A stretch of DNA of 19,199 bases, taken from an uncultured bacterium (GTDB lineage: Bacteria; Actinomycetota; Coriobacteriia; Coriobacteriales; Eggerthellaceae). A program made the translations under genes and the position numbers. Location: positions 1 to 19,199 of the forward strand of contig CAJMLT010000028.1 of assembly GCA_905214325.1 (NCBI GenBank), written 5' to 3'. Position 1 is the stretch's first letter; the number at the start of each line of letters is the position of its first letter. The notes beneath the pieces are model-generated. The model saw nothing but the letters and a program-made list of their open reading frames with translations, did no database searches and had not been told where the DNA came from. This document shows positions 7,207 to 14,212 of the stretch, piece after piece.

Positions 7207-8376
7207 ATGTCAGAGCGCATTACCGTCAACGCTTCCGATACCGATACGGACACCAAATGGCCCAGCTGGACTTCGCAGGGTGCTGCAACCACCTACGCGC
7301 AAGCCGGTGTGGATACCGCTGAGGGCGCCCGTGCGGTCGACGCCATCAAAGATGCGGTTCATCGAACCTACCGCGATGAGGTGCGTGGTGATATCGGTGG
7401 TTTCGGCGGCCTTTTCTCTCTGAAGGTAGCCAAACAGATGGTCGATCCGCTTTTGGTATCCGGTACCGATGGGGTGGGTACCAAGATTCAGCTGGCAAAA
7501 TTGGCCGACAAGCACGATACGGTGGGCATCGACCTCGTTGCCATGTGCGTCAACGATATTTTGGCCACGGGTGCCGAACCACTGTTCTTCCTCGACTACA
7601 TCGCCGTCGGCAAGTTGAAAAGTGAAGCGGTAGCTGAAATCGTTTCGGGTATCGCCGATGGTTGCGTGATGAGCGGCTGTGCGCTCGTTGGTGGCGAAAT
7701 GGCCGAACACCCCGGCGTTATGGATCCTCACGAATATGATCTCTCCGGTTTCTGTGTCGGTGTGGTCGATCGTCCCGAAATGCTCGATCCCGCCCGTGCT
7801 CAGGAGGGCGATGTTTTGATCGGGCTTGCTTCTTCGGGTATACACTCGAACGGTTTTTCGCTTGCGCGAAAGGTTGCCGTGGAGAACAAGACGCTCTATG
7901 AACTGCGCTTACCGAAAGACGAACTGAACGGTCAAAGTGTTCTCGATGCCCTGCTCACGCCGACGCGCATCTACGTGAAGGCGGTCCGTTCGGTCATTCG
8001 TCAGATGCCCGGTGCCATTCGTTGCTTGGCTCATATCACCGGTGGCGGTATCACGGAAAACCTCAATCGCGCTCTGCCCGATTACCTGGATGCGGAAGTC
8101 CATGTGGGAACCTGGACCATGCCTCCCATCATTCCTTGGGTGTGTCGTGCTGCCCGTCTCGACGAAGTCGAGGCTCTCAAGACCTTCAATATGGGGCTCG
8201 GTATGGTGTTGATCGTCTCTCCCGATAAGGTCGATGGGGTTATGCGTATTCTCGAAGAAGAGGGTGAAACGCCTTTCGTCGTCGGACGCAGTGTTGCAGG
8301 TACCGGTGAAGTGCGCTATGTCGATCCGGAAAACCTTTTCGTCGACTTCGCGCAATCCGACCCCGATGGAGAATAG
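7207..8376 (+). CDS. purM: Phosphoribosylformylglycinamidine cyclo-ligase (PurM, AIR synthetase)
   Basis: PurM closes the imidazole ring: FGAM plus ATP gives AIR, step 5 of the pathway. The 389-residue product shows the family start TYAQAGVDTAEG at 29-40, the glycine-rich GDIGGFGGLF at 61-70, the nucleotide-binding DGVGTK at 88-93 and DLVAMCVNDILATGAEPLFF at 109-128. GGEMAEHPGV and SSGIHSNGFSLAR follow further on. PurM is usually about 340-350 residues; here about 28 polar, Thr/Asp-rich residues precede the normal start. The only well-placed ribosome site is at ATG 7207, so this extension is probably translated. It sits 21 nt after purF and 13 nt before purN, in the same operon. Confidence 0.96.
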   Translation: MSERITVNASDTDTDTKWPSWTSQGAATTYAQAGVDTAEGARAVDAIKDAVHRTYRDEVRGDIGGFGGLFSLKVAKQMVDPLLVSGTDGVGTKIQLAKLADKHDTVGIDLVAMCVNDILATGAEPLFFLDYIAVGKLKSEAVAEIVSGIADGCVMSGCALVGGEMAEHPGVMDPHEYDLSGFCVGVVDRPEMLDPARAQEGDVLIGLASSGIHSNGFSLARKVAVENKTLYELRLPKDELNGQSVLDALLTPTRIYVKAVRSVIRQMPGAIRCLAHITGGGITENLNRALPDYLDAEVHVGTWTMPPIIPWVCRAARLDEVEALKTFNMGLGMVLIVSPDKVDGVMRILEEEGETPFVVGRSVAGTGEVRYVDPENLFVDFAQSDPDGE

Positions 8377-8389
8377 GACGTAGTGGGAT

Positions 8390-9034
8390 ATGGCGTACTC
8401 CGAGAATAAAACCGCGGGGGGAAGTCTCAAGATCGGTGTTCTTCTCAGTGGTAGCGGAACCAATCTTCAGGCCATCATCGATCGCATTCTCGCGGGAACG
8501 CTCGATGCTGAAATAGTTACCGTCATCTCATCGCGCCCCGATGCCTACGGGCTCGTTCGTGCGCAGGAGGCGGGTATCCCCACGGTGTCTCTCAATCGTG
8601 ATATCTATCTTGATCCTGCCATCGCCAACGAGGTGATAGCAACCGAGCTCACCCATGCCGGGGCGCAGTATGTCGTCATGGCCGGTTATATGCGTATGGT
8701 CACTCCGGAAGTGCTGGATGTATTCCCCGATAGGGTGATCAATCTGCATCCGGCTCTCCTTCCTTCTTTCAAGGGTGCCCATGCCATAGAAGATGCATTC
8801 GATTTCGGCGCCAAAGTGACGGGGGTTACGGTTCACTTCGCCAACGAGCACTACGATAAGGGCCCCATCATCGCGCAGCGCGCCGTCGAGATTCGCGAGG
8901 ACGACACACTCGAGACGCTTGAGATGCGTATCCATGAAGTCGAACATCAGCTCTATCCCGACGTGCTGGCCCTCATCGCGGCAGGTCGTGTGAAGGTGAC
9001 TCCGCAGCGTAAGGTCGTCATTCTTCCCGAATAG
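8390..9034 (+). CDS. purN: Phosphoribosylglycinamide formyltransferase (PurN)
   Basis: PurN transfers a formyl group from 10-formyltetrahydrofolate to GAR, step 3 of purine synthesis. The 214-residue product is the usual size. It has the N-terminal phosphate-binding segment IGVLLSGSGTNLQAI at 15-29. The catalytic triad residues appear as Asn118 and His120 in INLHPALLPSFKG, and Asp156 in YDKGPI. Thirteen nucleotides separate it from purM. Its ribosome site is weak (AGGA about 12 nt, GTGGGA next to the ATG), so translation may depend on ribosomes arriving from purM. A formate-dependent PurT alternative is not present here. Its product would go to PurL, which is not in the window. Confidence 0.96.
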   Translation: MAYSENKTAGGSLKIGVLLSGSGTNLQAIIDRILAGTLDAEIVTVISSRPDAYGLVRAQEAGIPTVSLNRDIYLDPAIANEVIATELTHAGAQYVVMAGYMRMVTPEVLDVFPDRVINLHPALLPSFKGAHAIEDAFDFGAKVTGVTVHFANEHYDKGPIIAQRAVEIREDDTLETLEMRIHEVEHQLYPDVLALIAAGRVKVTPQRKVVILPE

Positions 9035-9277
9035 GCCCTCATTTCTCCACGTTTGTTTCCGATTACCCGATGGCCGTTTTCTCGGTGTAAGGATCATTGC
9101 CTTCGTTCCGCATTTTTTCGGGGCATTCGTCGTCTGTGATCTGGTGGGGAATACGGTTCGACCGTTTCCCGAACGTGCGCATGACGGGAATTTCAATAGC
9201 GTTTGGAATAACCCTACCCTTCGGGGGCTTCGGGTCGCTATACTGAGACGATAGTCTTGTTTGAAGGGAGCTATTCG
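9035..9277. other. Intergenic gap between purN and purH
   Basis: This 243-nt stretch has no credible coding sequence on either strand and lacks the tight spacing of purF-purM-purN. A TATACT string at 9239-9244 could be a -10 box for purH, but I find no matching -35. A short CCC-TTCG-GGG hairpin lies just upstream near 9217-9227. No clear terminator follows purN. Confidence 0.5.
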
Positions 9278-10849
9278 ATGACTGATCCTGTGGTAAAAAG
9301 AGTACTTCTATCGGTAACCGACAAAACAGGTATTGTTGATTTCGCCAAGGCACTTACCCAAGAGTTCGGTGCCGAACTGATCTCCACGGGAGGTACGGCT
9401 CGAGCCATTCGGGAAGCCGGCATTCCCGTCACCCCGATCGAAGAAGTCACCGAATACCCCGAAATGATGGATGGTCGTGTCAAGACGCTTCATCCGCGGG
9501 TGCATGGCGGTCTGCTCGCCAAACGCGATGACGAACAGCACATGGCCGAAGCCGCCGAGCACGGCATCGAAATGATCGACATGGTGGTCGTCAACCTCTA
9601 TGCCTTCGAGAAAACGGTTGAGACGGGTGCTGATTTTGCGACCTGTATCGAAAACATCGACATCGGTGGTCCTTCCATGCTCCGCTCCGCCGCGAAGAAT
9701 TTCGCCAGTGTCGCCGTGGTCACCGATCCGGCTTCCTACGATGATATCTTGGCTGAAATGCGTGATAGAGGAGGCTCGCTTTCCTACGACACGCGCGCGC
9801 AGTTGGCTCTTGAAGTTTTCCGGACAACCAACGCCTATGATGGCGCTATCGCCACATGGTTGGACGCACAGGTGAACTCGGAGGCAGGGCAATTCCCCGC
9901 CGAAAAATCCCTGGGCCTGACCAAGAAGCAGGATCTCCGTTACGGTGAGAATCCCCATCAGGCGGCTGCCTTCTATACGGTCGATGGCTATCCCAACGCA
10001 GAGTATTCTCTTGCTTGTGCCGAACAGAAGCAGGGCAAGGAACTCTCCTATAACAACTATCTCGATATCGACGCCGCTTGGGCTGCCGTCCGTGAATTCA
10101 CGACGCCTGCTTGCGTTATCGTCAAGCACCTGACTCCCTGCGGTGTCGCCACGCGCGATGACGTGGTCGATGCCTATCTGGCGGCTCATGCAGCCGATCC
10201 GGTTTCCGCTTACGGCGGTGTCATCGCCTTCAACCGTCCCGTCAATGGTGATGTGGTTGAAAAGATTTTTGAGAACAAGCAGTTCGTCGAAGCTATAATC
10301 GCTCCCGAATTCGCTTTGGATGCTTTGGATATGTATACCGCCAAACCCAATGCCCGCCTTTTGGCGACCGGTGGTGTCAACCCTGCCGGTAGGGCTTTGG
10401 AGTACCGCGCCGTCGAAGGCGGTTTGCTCTGTCAGGAAAGCGATGCGGTCGCCGAAGACCCGGCTACCTTCACGGTGGCTACCACACGTAAGCCGACCGA
10501 AGAGGAAATGGCCGATCTTCTTTTCGCATGGAAGGTGTGCAAGTCGGTGAAATCCAACGCGATCCTCATCGCGAAGGACGAAGTGACCTTGGGGGCAGGC
10601 GGTGGTCAGCCCAATCGCGTCAATTCCGCCCGTATCGCCTCCGAGCAGGCTGGGGAAAAGGCCAAGGGTGCCGTTGCCGCAAGCGATGCGTTCTTCCCCT
10701 TCCGTGATGGATTGGATGTTTTGGCTGAGGCCGGCGTCACGGCTATCATCCAGCCGGGCGGATCGATTCGCGATCAAGAGGTGATCGATGCGGCGAATGA
10801 GCAGGGTATCGCCATGGTGTTCACCGGTCATCGTCATTTCCGCCACTAG
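9278..10849 (+). CDS. purH: Bifunctional AICAR transformylase/IMP cyclohydrolase (PurH)
   Basis: PurH carries out the last two steps to IMP: formylation of AICAR by 10-formyltetrahydrofolate, then cyclisation. The 523-residue product has the full two-domain architecture. The N-terminal cyclohydrolase domain (about 1-200) shows STGGT at 36-40, KTLHPRVHGGLL at 69-80 and NIDIGGPSMLR at 126-136. The C-terminal transformylase domain (about 205-523) shows RYGENPHQ at 221-228 and the catalytic Lys283-His284 pair in VKHLTPCG. Near the end, PGGSIRDQEV and the final MVFTGHRHFRH match the family. I chose ATG 9278 because AAGGGAG lies 8 nt upstream; an in-frame TTG at 9257 lies before this site. The gene ends in a strong terminator. 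Confidence 0.97.
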   Translation: MTDPVVKRVLLSVTDKTGIVDFAKALTQEFGAELISTGGTARAIREAGIPVTPIEEVTEYPEMMDGRVKTLHPRVHGGLLAKRDDEQHMAEAAEHGIEMIDMVVVNLYAFEKTVETGADFATCIENIDIGGPSMLRSAAKNFASVAVVTDPASYDDILAEMRDRGGSLSYDTRAQLALEVFRTTNAYDGAIATWLDAQVNSEAGQFPAEKSLGLTKKQDLRYGENPHQAAAFYTVDGYPNAEYSLACAEQKQGKELSYNNYLDIDAAWAAVREFTTPACVIVKHLTPCGVATRDDVVDAYLAAHAADPVSAYGGVIAFNRPVNGDVVEKIFENKQFVEAIIAPEFALDALDMYTAKPNARLLATGGVNPAGRALEYRAVEGGLLCQESDAVAEDPATFTVATTRKPTEEEMADLLFAWKVCKSVKSNAILIAKDEVTLGAGGGQPNRVNSARIASEQAGEKAKGAVAASDAFFPFRDGLDVLAEAGVTAIIQPGGSIRDQEVIDAANEQGIAMVFTGHRHFRH

Positions 10850-10877
10850 TTCGTCTGCGGATTCCCGTTCGAAAACG

Positions 10878-10908
10878 ATCGGCACCCATAACGGGTGCCG
10901 ATTTTTTT
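10878..10908 (+). terminator. Intrinsic terminator after purH
   Basis: A perfect 10-bp stem (ATCGGCACCC and GGGTGCCGAT) with a 5-nt loop is followed by seven T residues. It starts 28 nt after the purH stop. On the opposite strand the same stem is followed by CGTTTTCG, so it may also serve weakly for the convergent J-domain gene that ends at 10968. Confidence 0.93.
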
Positions 10909-10967
10909 CGATCGCGGCGAAGCAAAGACTGCGGAACAAGAGGGGAGAGGGTTTCCCGAACGCAGCG

Positions 10968-11786
10968 CTACTGATCGGCGAGCTTCTTCAGCTTGTTGAT
11001 GGTGATGATATGCTGGCGTATATTCGCAATGTCGAACCCTATCGAAATGGCGAACAGACCCACACCGAATATCCCCATGGTGGTGTCGGCCCCCGGGGCG
11101 AATATCAGCGCGAGCATGGCCAGCGGAACGACGAATATGATGCTCAGGAAACTCAAGCGCTTGTAGATTCCCTGGCCGATGGAGCCGATGGTATAGAGGT
11201 AGAGTCCCAATGCCGGCGCCCTGAAGATGAGGCAGAGTATCAAGATGACGGTCTTGACTCCGATAACACTCAGTTCGTCGCGTAGGGCCTTCTTCGCTTT
11301 GGTAAGCCTCTCCTGCGGGGTGAGTGGGGTGGTGGCGAAAGGGTTGAATCCGAAGGGATTCGCCGCGGTGAAGGGGTCTTGCTGACCCTGCCCACCGGGG
11401 GTGTTGGTGTAGGTTGTTTTCTTTCCCGTTGCATCCCATGTGGTCCAGACGAAGGTGCCTTCGGGGAAAGGCCATCCGTCGAAAGGATTCTGCCCCTGCG
11501 TCGATCCCGGTTGAGAGGGACGCGAGGTATAGGGGTTGTAGGTGAAGGGCGCCCCGTAAGGCGTTCCCGTCGTTGCGTATTCGGGATCCCATTTACGGGA
11601 GAGCAGGACATCGCGCGCTTCGTTGATGAGTTTCGTTTTCTCTTCCGCTTTTCGGCGGGCATCTTCATCCTGCCCGAATTTATCGGGATGGTTGGCGATG
11701 ATCAATGCGCGGTGGGCTTTCTTGATGTCGTCGTCTCCGGCACCGTTTTCGAGGCCCAATATTTCGAGTGCTTCTGATTTCTTCAT
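10968..11786 (-). CDS. Membrane-anchored J-domain (DnaJ-like) protein
   Basis: J domains stimulate the ATPase of Hsp70/DnaK; a membrane-tethered one would recruit DnaK to the membrane. The 272-residue product has a J domain at about 4-65 with the essential His33-Pro34-Asp35 in NHPDKFG, followed by the helix that ends in INEARDVLLS. Residues 66-158 are a flexible Gly/Pro/Asn/Thr/Gln-rich linker with several Phe. Residues 174-256 hold about three or four hydrophobic segments, and the tail is basic (NKLKKLADQ). There is no zinc-finger or substrate-binding domain as in DnaJ. The client and partner are unknown. No ribosome site precedes ATG 11786, yet -35 and -10 boxes stand so close that the transcript probably starts at or near the ATG. 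The neighbouring nitroreductase gene is upstream on the same strand but separated by 192 nt. Confidence 0.85.
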   Translation of the reverse strand: MKKSEALEILGLENGAGDDDIKKAHRALIIANHPDKFGQDEDARRKAEEKTKLINEARDVLLSRKWDPEYATTGTPYGAPFTYNPYTSRPSQPGSTQGQNPFDGWPFPEGTFVWTTWDATGKKTTYTNTPGGQGQQDPFTAANPFGFNPFATTPLTPQERLTKAKKALRDELSVIGVKTVILILCLIFRAPALGLYLYTIGSIGQGIYKRLSFLSIIFVVPLAMLALIFAPGADTTMGIFGVGLFAISIGFDIANIRQHIITINKLKKLADQ

Positions 11787-11793
11787 GGGTCAC

Positions 11794-11824
11794 ACTATAC
11801 GGGAGAAGGGTTTTTCCGCGTCAA
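11794..11824 (-). promoter_or_regulatory. Promoter of the J-domain gene, probably leaderless
   Basis: On the minus strand TTGACG (11819-11824) and TATAGT (11794-11799) are separated by 19 nt. The -10 box ends 7 nt before the ATG, so transcription should begin at or next to the start codon. The 7 nt between (GTGACCC) offer no ribosome binding site. The spacer is slightly long, which is the main weakness. Confidence 0.6.
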
Positions 11825-11847
11825 GATAGAGAATTTCCCTTTCATTC

Positions 11848-11905
11848 TGCACGATAAATGCGCGAATTAAACAAAAGATCCGCGCTCTCGATCGTCTATC
11901 GTGCA
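11848..11905. repeat. Nested inverted repeat between nitroreductase and J-domain genes
   Basis: Outer arms TGCACGATA (11848-11856) and TATCGTGCA (11897-11905) are perfect over 9 bp. An inner pair, GCGCG (11860-11864) and CGCGC (11881-11885), nests inside with a 16-nt AT-rich loop. Neither strand shows a clear T-run after it. It lies upstream of the J-domain promoter. It could be a small structured RNA, a regulatory dyad or a remnant; the function is unknown. Confidence 0.5.
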
Positions 11906-11940
11906 TTCTTTCGGAAACGGTGGTTCCCCGTCTTGTTTTT

Positions 11941-11974
11941 CGATCGGGGATCGGAGGTGATCGATCCCCGATCG
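11941..11974 (-). terminator. Possible U-less terminator hairpin after the nitroreductase gene
   Basis: A perfect 12-bp stem, CGATCGGGGATC and GATCCCCGATCG, with a 10-nt loop begins 4 nt after the nitroreductase stop codon (minus strand). It is followed on that strand by five A residues rather than T. Its place fits a terminator or 3'-end stabiliser, but the missing U-tract means it is not a canonical intrinsic terminator. Confidence 0.5.
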
Positions 11975-11978
11975 GTTC

Positions 11979-12551
11979 CTAGAACAGTATTTCTTCCAAG
12001 GTTCTCTTGGGAACGAAATGGACTCCCGCTTCGTCGCGATAATACTTGTAGTCACCGTTTTCCATATCGACCATGCGGACATCTTCGACGCTGCGCCCGA
12101 GCGCCAAAACGAAAACAGGATCGAGATGATCGGGGATGGAGAGATTTTCCTTGAGGGTTTTCTTTGCGAAGGTCATGATGATGCAGCCGCCGAAACCCTC
12201 TTCCGTCGCAGCCAGCATGATGGTCTGTGCCGCAATACCCGCATCGAAGTGAGCCGCCTCGGTTTTGCCGAGGGTCGTGTCGTTTGCCATGATGATGTAG
12301 GCGGTGGGGCGCTGACCGGCTTCCGGTCCGTCCCAATCGTTGAGATATCCGGCCCATTTGCAGGTTTCGAATACCTTTTCCCGTTCATCGGCTTCGGTGA
12401 CGAGGTGATATTTCAAAGGTTGGAGATTTTTCGCACTGGCTGTCTGACGAGCGCAGTCGACCCATTGGGTCAACAGGTCTTCGCCGATGATGAACCGTTC
12501 GTTGAAGCGACGGAAACTACGTGTCGCACGGGCGAGATGGAGGATGCTCAT
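11979..12551 (-). CDS. Nitroreductase family protein (FMN-dependent oxidoreductase)
   Basis: Members of this fold are homodimeric flavoenzymes that reduce nitro compounds, quinones or other acceptors with NAD(P)H. The physiological substrate cannot be told from sequence. The 190-residue product has the FMN-phosphate-binding start RATRSFRRF at 8-16. Next is ARQTASAKNLQPLKY at 34-48, a typical active-site stretch. The dimer-core helix DAGIAAQTIMLAATEEGFG covers 103-121, and the strand VLALGRS is at 148-154. The C-terminus contains DYKYYRDEAGVHFVPKR. I chose ATG 12551 because AAGGA lies about 7-8 nt upstream and the FMN motif begins right after it; the in-frame upstream extension has no family character. 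It is transcribed away from the MprF-like gene, with 136 nt between their starts. Confidence 0.9.
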   Translation of the reverse strand: MSILHLARATRSFRRFNERFIIGEDLLTQWVDCARQTASAKNLQPLKYHLVTEADEREKVFETCKWAGYLNDWDGPEAGQRPTAYIIMANDTTLGKTEAAHFDAGIAAQTIMLAATEEGFGGCIIMTFAKKTLKENLSIPDHLDPVFVLALGRSVEDVRMVDMENGDYKYYRDEAGVHFVPKRTLEEILF

Positions 12552-12687
12552 GATGAATCCTTTTCGTCGATTTCTCCCTCGATCAGCGAAGATGCTATGG
12601 AACGAGGCACTTCCAATTTCGTAATGGGGATATGATAAGGTAAAATCGGTCTGTTTGCAGGAATCGATGGGGGCGGAAGAAGGTGTC
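12552..12687. other. Divergent spacer between nitroreductase and MprF-like genes
   Basis: Both promoters should lie here. On the plus strand TATGAT (12631-12636) and TAAAAT (12641-12646) resemble -10 boxes, but neither has a good -35. No clear minus-strand promoter is visible. Confidence 0.35.
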
Positions 12688-14076
12688 ATGAAAAAAGCGG
12701 TTCTCATCTTCATCGCCATCGTGGCCACGTTCTTCATCGTCGCCAACATGGACTACCTGCTGAGCTTCATCGACACCGTACAGGCCGGAGCTCTCATTCC
12801 CATCGTGATCGCCGTCATCATCATGATCGCGCGCCATATCGTGCAGGCCATGTCCTACGATGCCGCCTTCGATGCGGTGGGATACAGAACGGGTCTCTGG
12901 CACAATATCGTACTCATCTTCAGTCTGGTGTTTATCAACACGTTCTGCCTGTTCTCCGGTGCTACCGGTGTGGCTTTCATCATCGACGATGCACGTCGTC
13001 GTGGTGCCGACATCGGTACGGCGACAAGCGGTGCGGTCCTATCCCAGATCGCCTACTTCGCCGCCGTGTTCGTTATCTCGGTCATCGGGTTCGTCACCAT
13101 GATGATCACCGGCATCATGAATGTGGTGTTCTTGATAGGAGGATTGCTGCTCGCGGGGACGTTGATCGTCTTGGCGAGCTTTTTCTTCCTGGGGTATTTC
13201 AAGCCCGAATGGCTTTTCCGTGTCTTCGAAAAGGTCGAAGTGGTTGTGCGCAAACTGTTCTCCCTGCTCAAGCGCGATCTCCGCGAGGGCTGGGGTAAGG
13301 GCATCGCGGATTCGTTCGTCCGTTCGGCACGGGTGCTGGCCGGGAACCCCCGCGGGGCTATCGTCACCATCGTCTACGCTGCCGCATCGGCCATTCTCAA
13401 CATGATCTGTCTCATCGCCATCGGGTATGCGTTCGGTTTCGAGCAGATCGGCCCCTTGATCGCGGCATTCGCCTTGGCGGCGATTTCGGTCATTCTGAGC
13501 CCGACGCCTCAGGGCGTGGGTGTGGTCGAAGCCGCTATCGCCGCCGTCCTGACGGGGAGCGGTTGCTCCCTGTCCGTCGCCACGGCCATCGCCTTGGTCT
13601 ACCGCGGCATCATGTTCTGGATTCCCTTCTGTATCGGTGCGGTGCTGTTGTCGCAGTCGGGCTTCTTCACGGCGAAGAAAGACACGTCTCTCGAAGCGAA
13701 ATCGCGTGACATCGGCTGGATTGCCGGTACCCTGGTCATCATCGTCGCAGTGCTGAACCTCTGCATGGCTTTGATTCCCAATCTGTTCGCCTCCTACAGC
13801 CTGCTGACCCAATGGGTCGATATAGGCAATATGCTGGCGGGTCCTTCGTTGATATTCACCGGTATCGTGTTGCTCGTTGTCGGCGTTGCGCTTATTTTCC
13901 GTCTGCGCTTGGCGTGGGGCGTTGCTATGGCGCTGCTTACCCTCATCGCCGGTTTCGAATTGGTCTTCTACGACACCATCAAGGTGGCCATTCCCATTCT
14001 CCTTCTGGCCATGTGGCTGTTTTGGAAGCGGGATTCCTTCGATCAACCGCTTTCGTGGCCCCTTAAAAAACCTTGA
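12688..14076 (+). CDS. MprF-like integral membrane protein (flippase-type domain, no synthase domain)
   Basis: The 462-residue product is almost entirely hydrophobic, with roughly 12-14 predicted membrane segments. Residues 1-330 match the lysylphosphatidylglycerol synthase transmembrane/UPF0104 family, with the signature SPTPQGVGVVEA at 271-282. Residues about 350-455 resemble the second membrane bundle of MprF. They include a GLVLLVVG-type segment, FRLRLAWGVAM and a terminal WKRDSF. In full MprF a cytosolic synthase domain of about 300 residues follows; here the protein ends at once with a short polar tail. MprF's membrane part flips aminoacylated lipids and gives resistance to cationic peptides. 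That role is an inference here. ATG 12688 has GAAGGTG just upstream; ATG 12667 is an alternative with its own AGGA. Confidence 0.85.
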   Translation: MKKAVLIFIAIVATFFIVANMDYLLSFIDTVQAGALIPIVIAVIIMIARHIVQAMSYDAAFDAVGYRTGLWHNIVLIFSLVFINTFCLFSGATGVAFIIDDARRRGADIGTATSGAVLSQIAYFAAVFVISVIGFVTMMITGIMNVVFLIGGLLLAGTLIVLASFFFLGYFKPEWLFRVFEKVEVVVRKLFSLLKRDLREGWGKGIADSFVRSARVLAGNPRGAIVTIVYAAASAILNMICLIAIGYAFGFEQIGPLIAAFALAAISVILSPTPQGVGVVEAAIAAVLTGSGCSLSVATAIALVYRGIMFWIPFCIGAVLLSQSGFFTAKKDTSLEAKSRDIGWIAGTLVIIVAVLNLCMALIPNLFASYSLLTQWVDIGNMLAGPSLIFTGIVLLVVGVALIFRLRLAWGVAMALLTLIAGFELVFYDTIKVAIPILLLAMWLFWKRDSFDQPLSWPLKKP

Positions 14077-14164
14077 GAATATCCCGCATGCCGATGAAAC
14101 CTTTCCGTAAAGGGGGGAAACCGTGTGCATGATTCCCGAGAGGGTCAATCTGTCGTGGTTCCGG

Positions 14165-14173
14165 TGGTATAAT
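14165..14173 (+). promoter_or_regulatory. Extended -10 promoter of the leu operon
   Basis: TGGTATAAT combines the extended -10 TG with a perfect TATAAT (14168-14173). No clear -35 box is seen. Transcription should start near 14180, giving a leader of about 33 nt with a strong ribosome site (AAGGAG at 14202-14207). That leaves no room for a T-box or leader-peptide attenuator. Confidence 0.7.
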
Positions 14174-14212
14174 AAGCGGGTTTCACACCGAATAGGATAA
14201 GAAGGAGAGAAA

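Noticed and set aside
9063..9353. A 96-codon minus-strand open frame in the purN-purH gap
   Set aside because: It overlaps the purH start antisense, has no ribosome site and its composition does not look coding.
9308..10939. A 543-codon open frame on the minus strand, longer than purH itself
   Set aside because: It lies antisense to an unmistakable full-length PurH. Avoidance of TTA, CTA and TCA codons in the real gene leaves the opposite frame open. Its translation shows no recognisable domain.
12552..12749. A 66-residue N-terminal extension of the nitroreductase
   Set aside because: It would cross the divergent promoter region and part of the MprF-like gene. The FMN-binding motif begins just after ATG 12551, which has a proper ribosome site.
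14174..14212. T-box or leucine leader-peptide attenuator before leuC
   Set aside because: The leader downstream of the TATAAT box is only about 33 nt and has no leucine-codon run or terminator hairpin.
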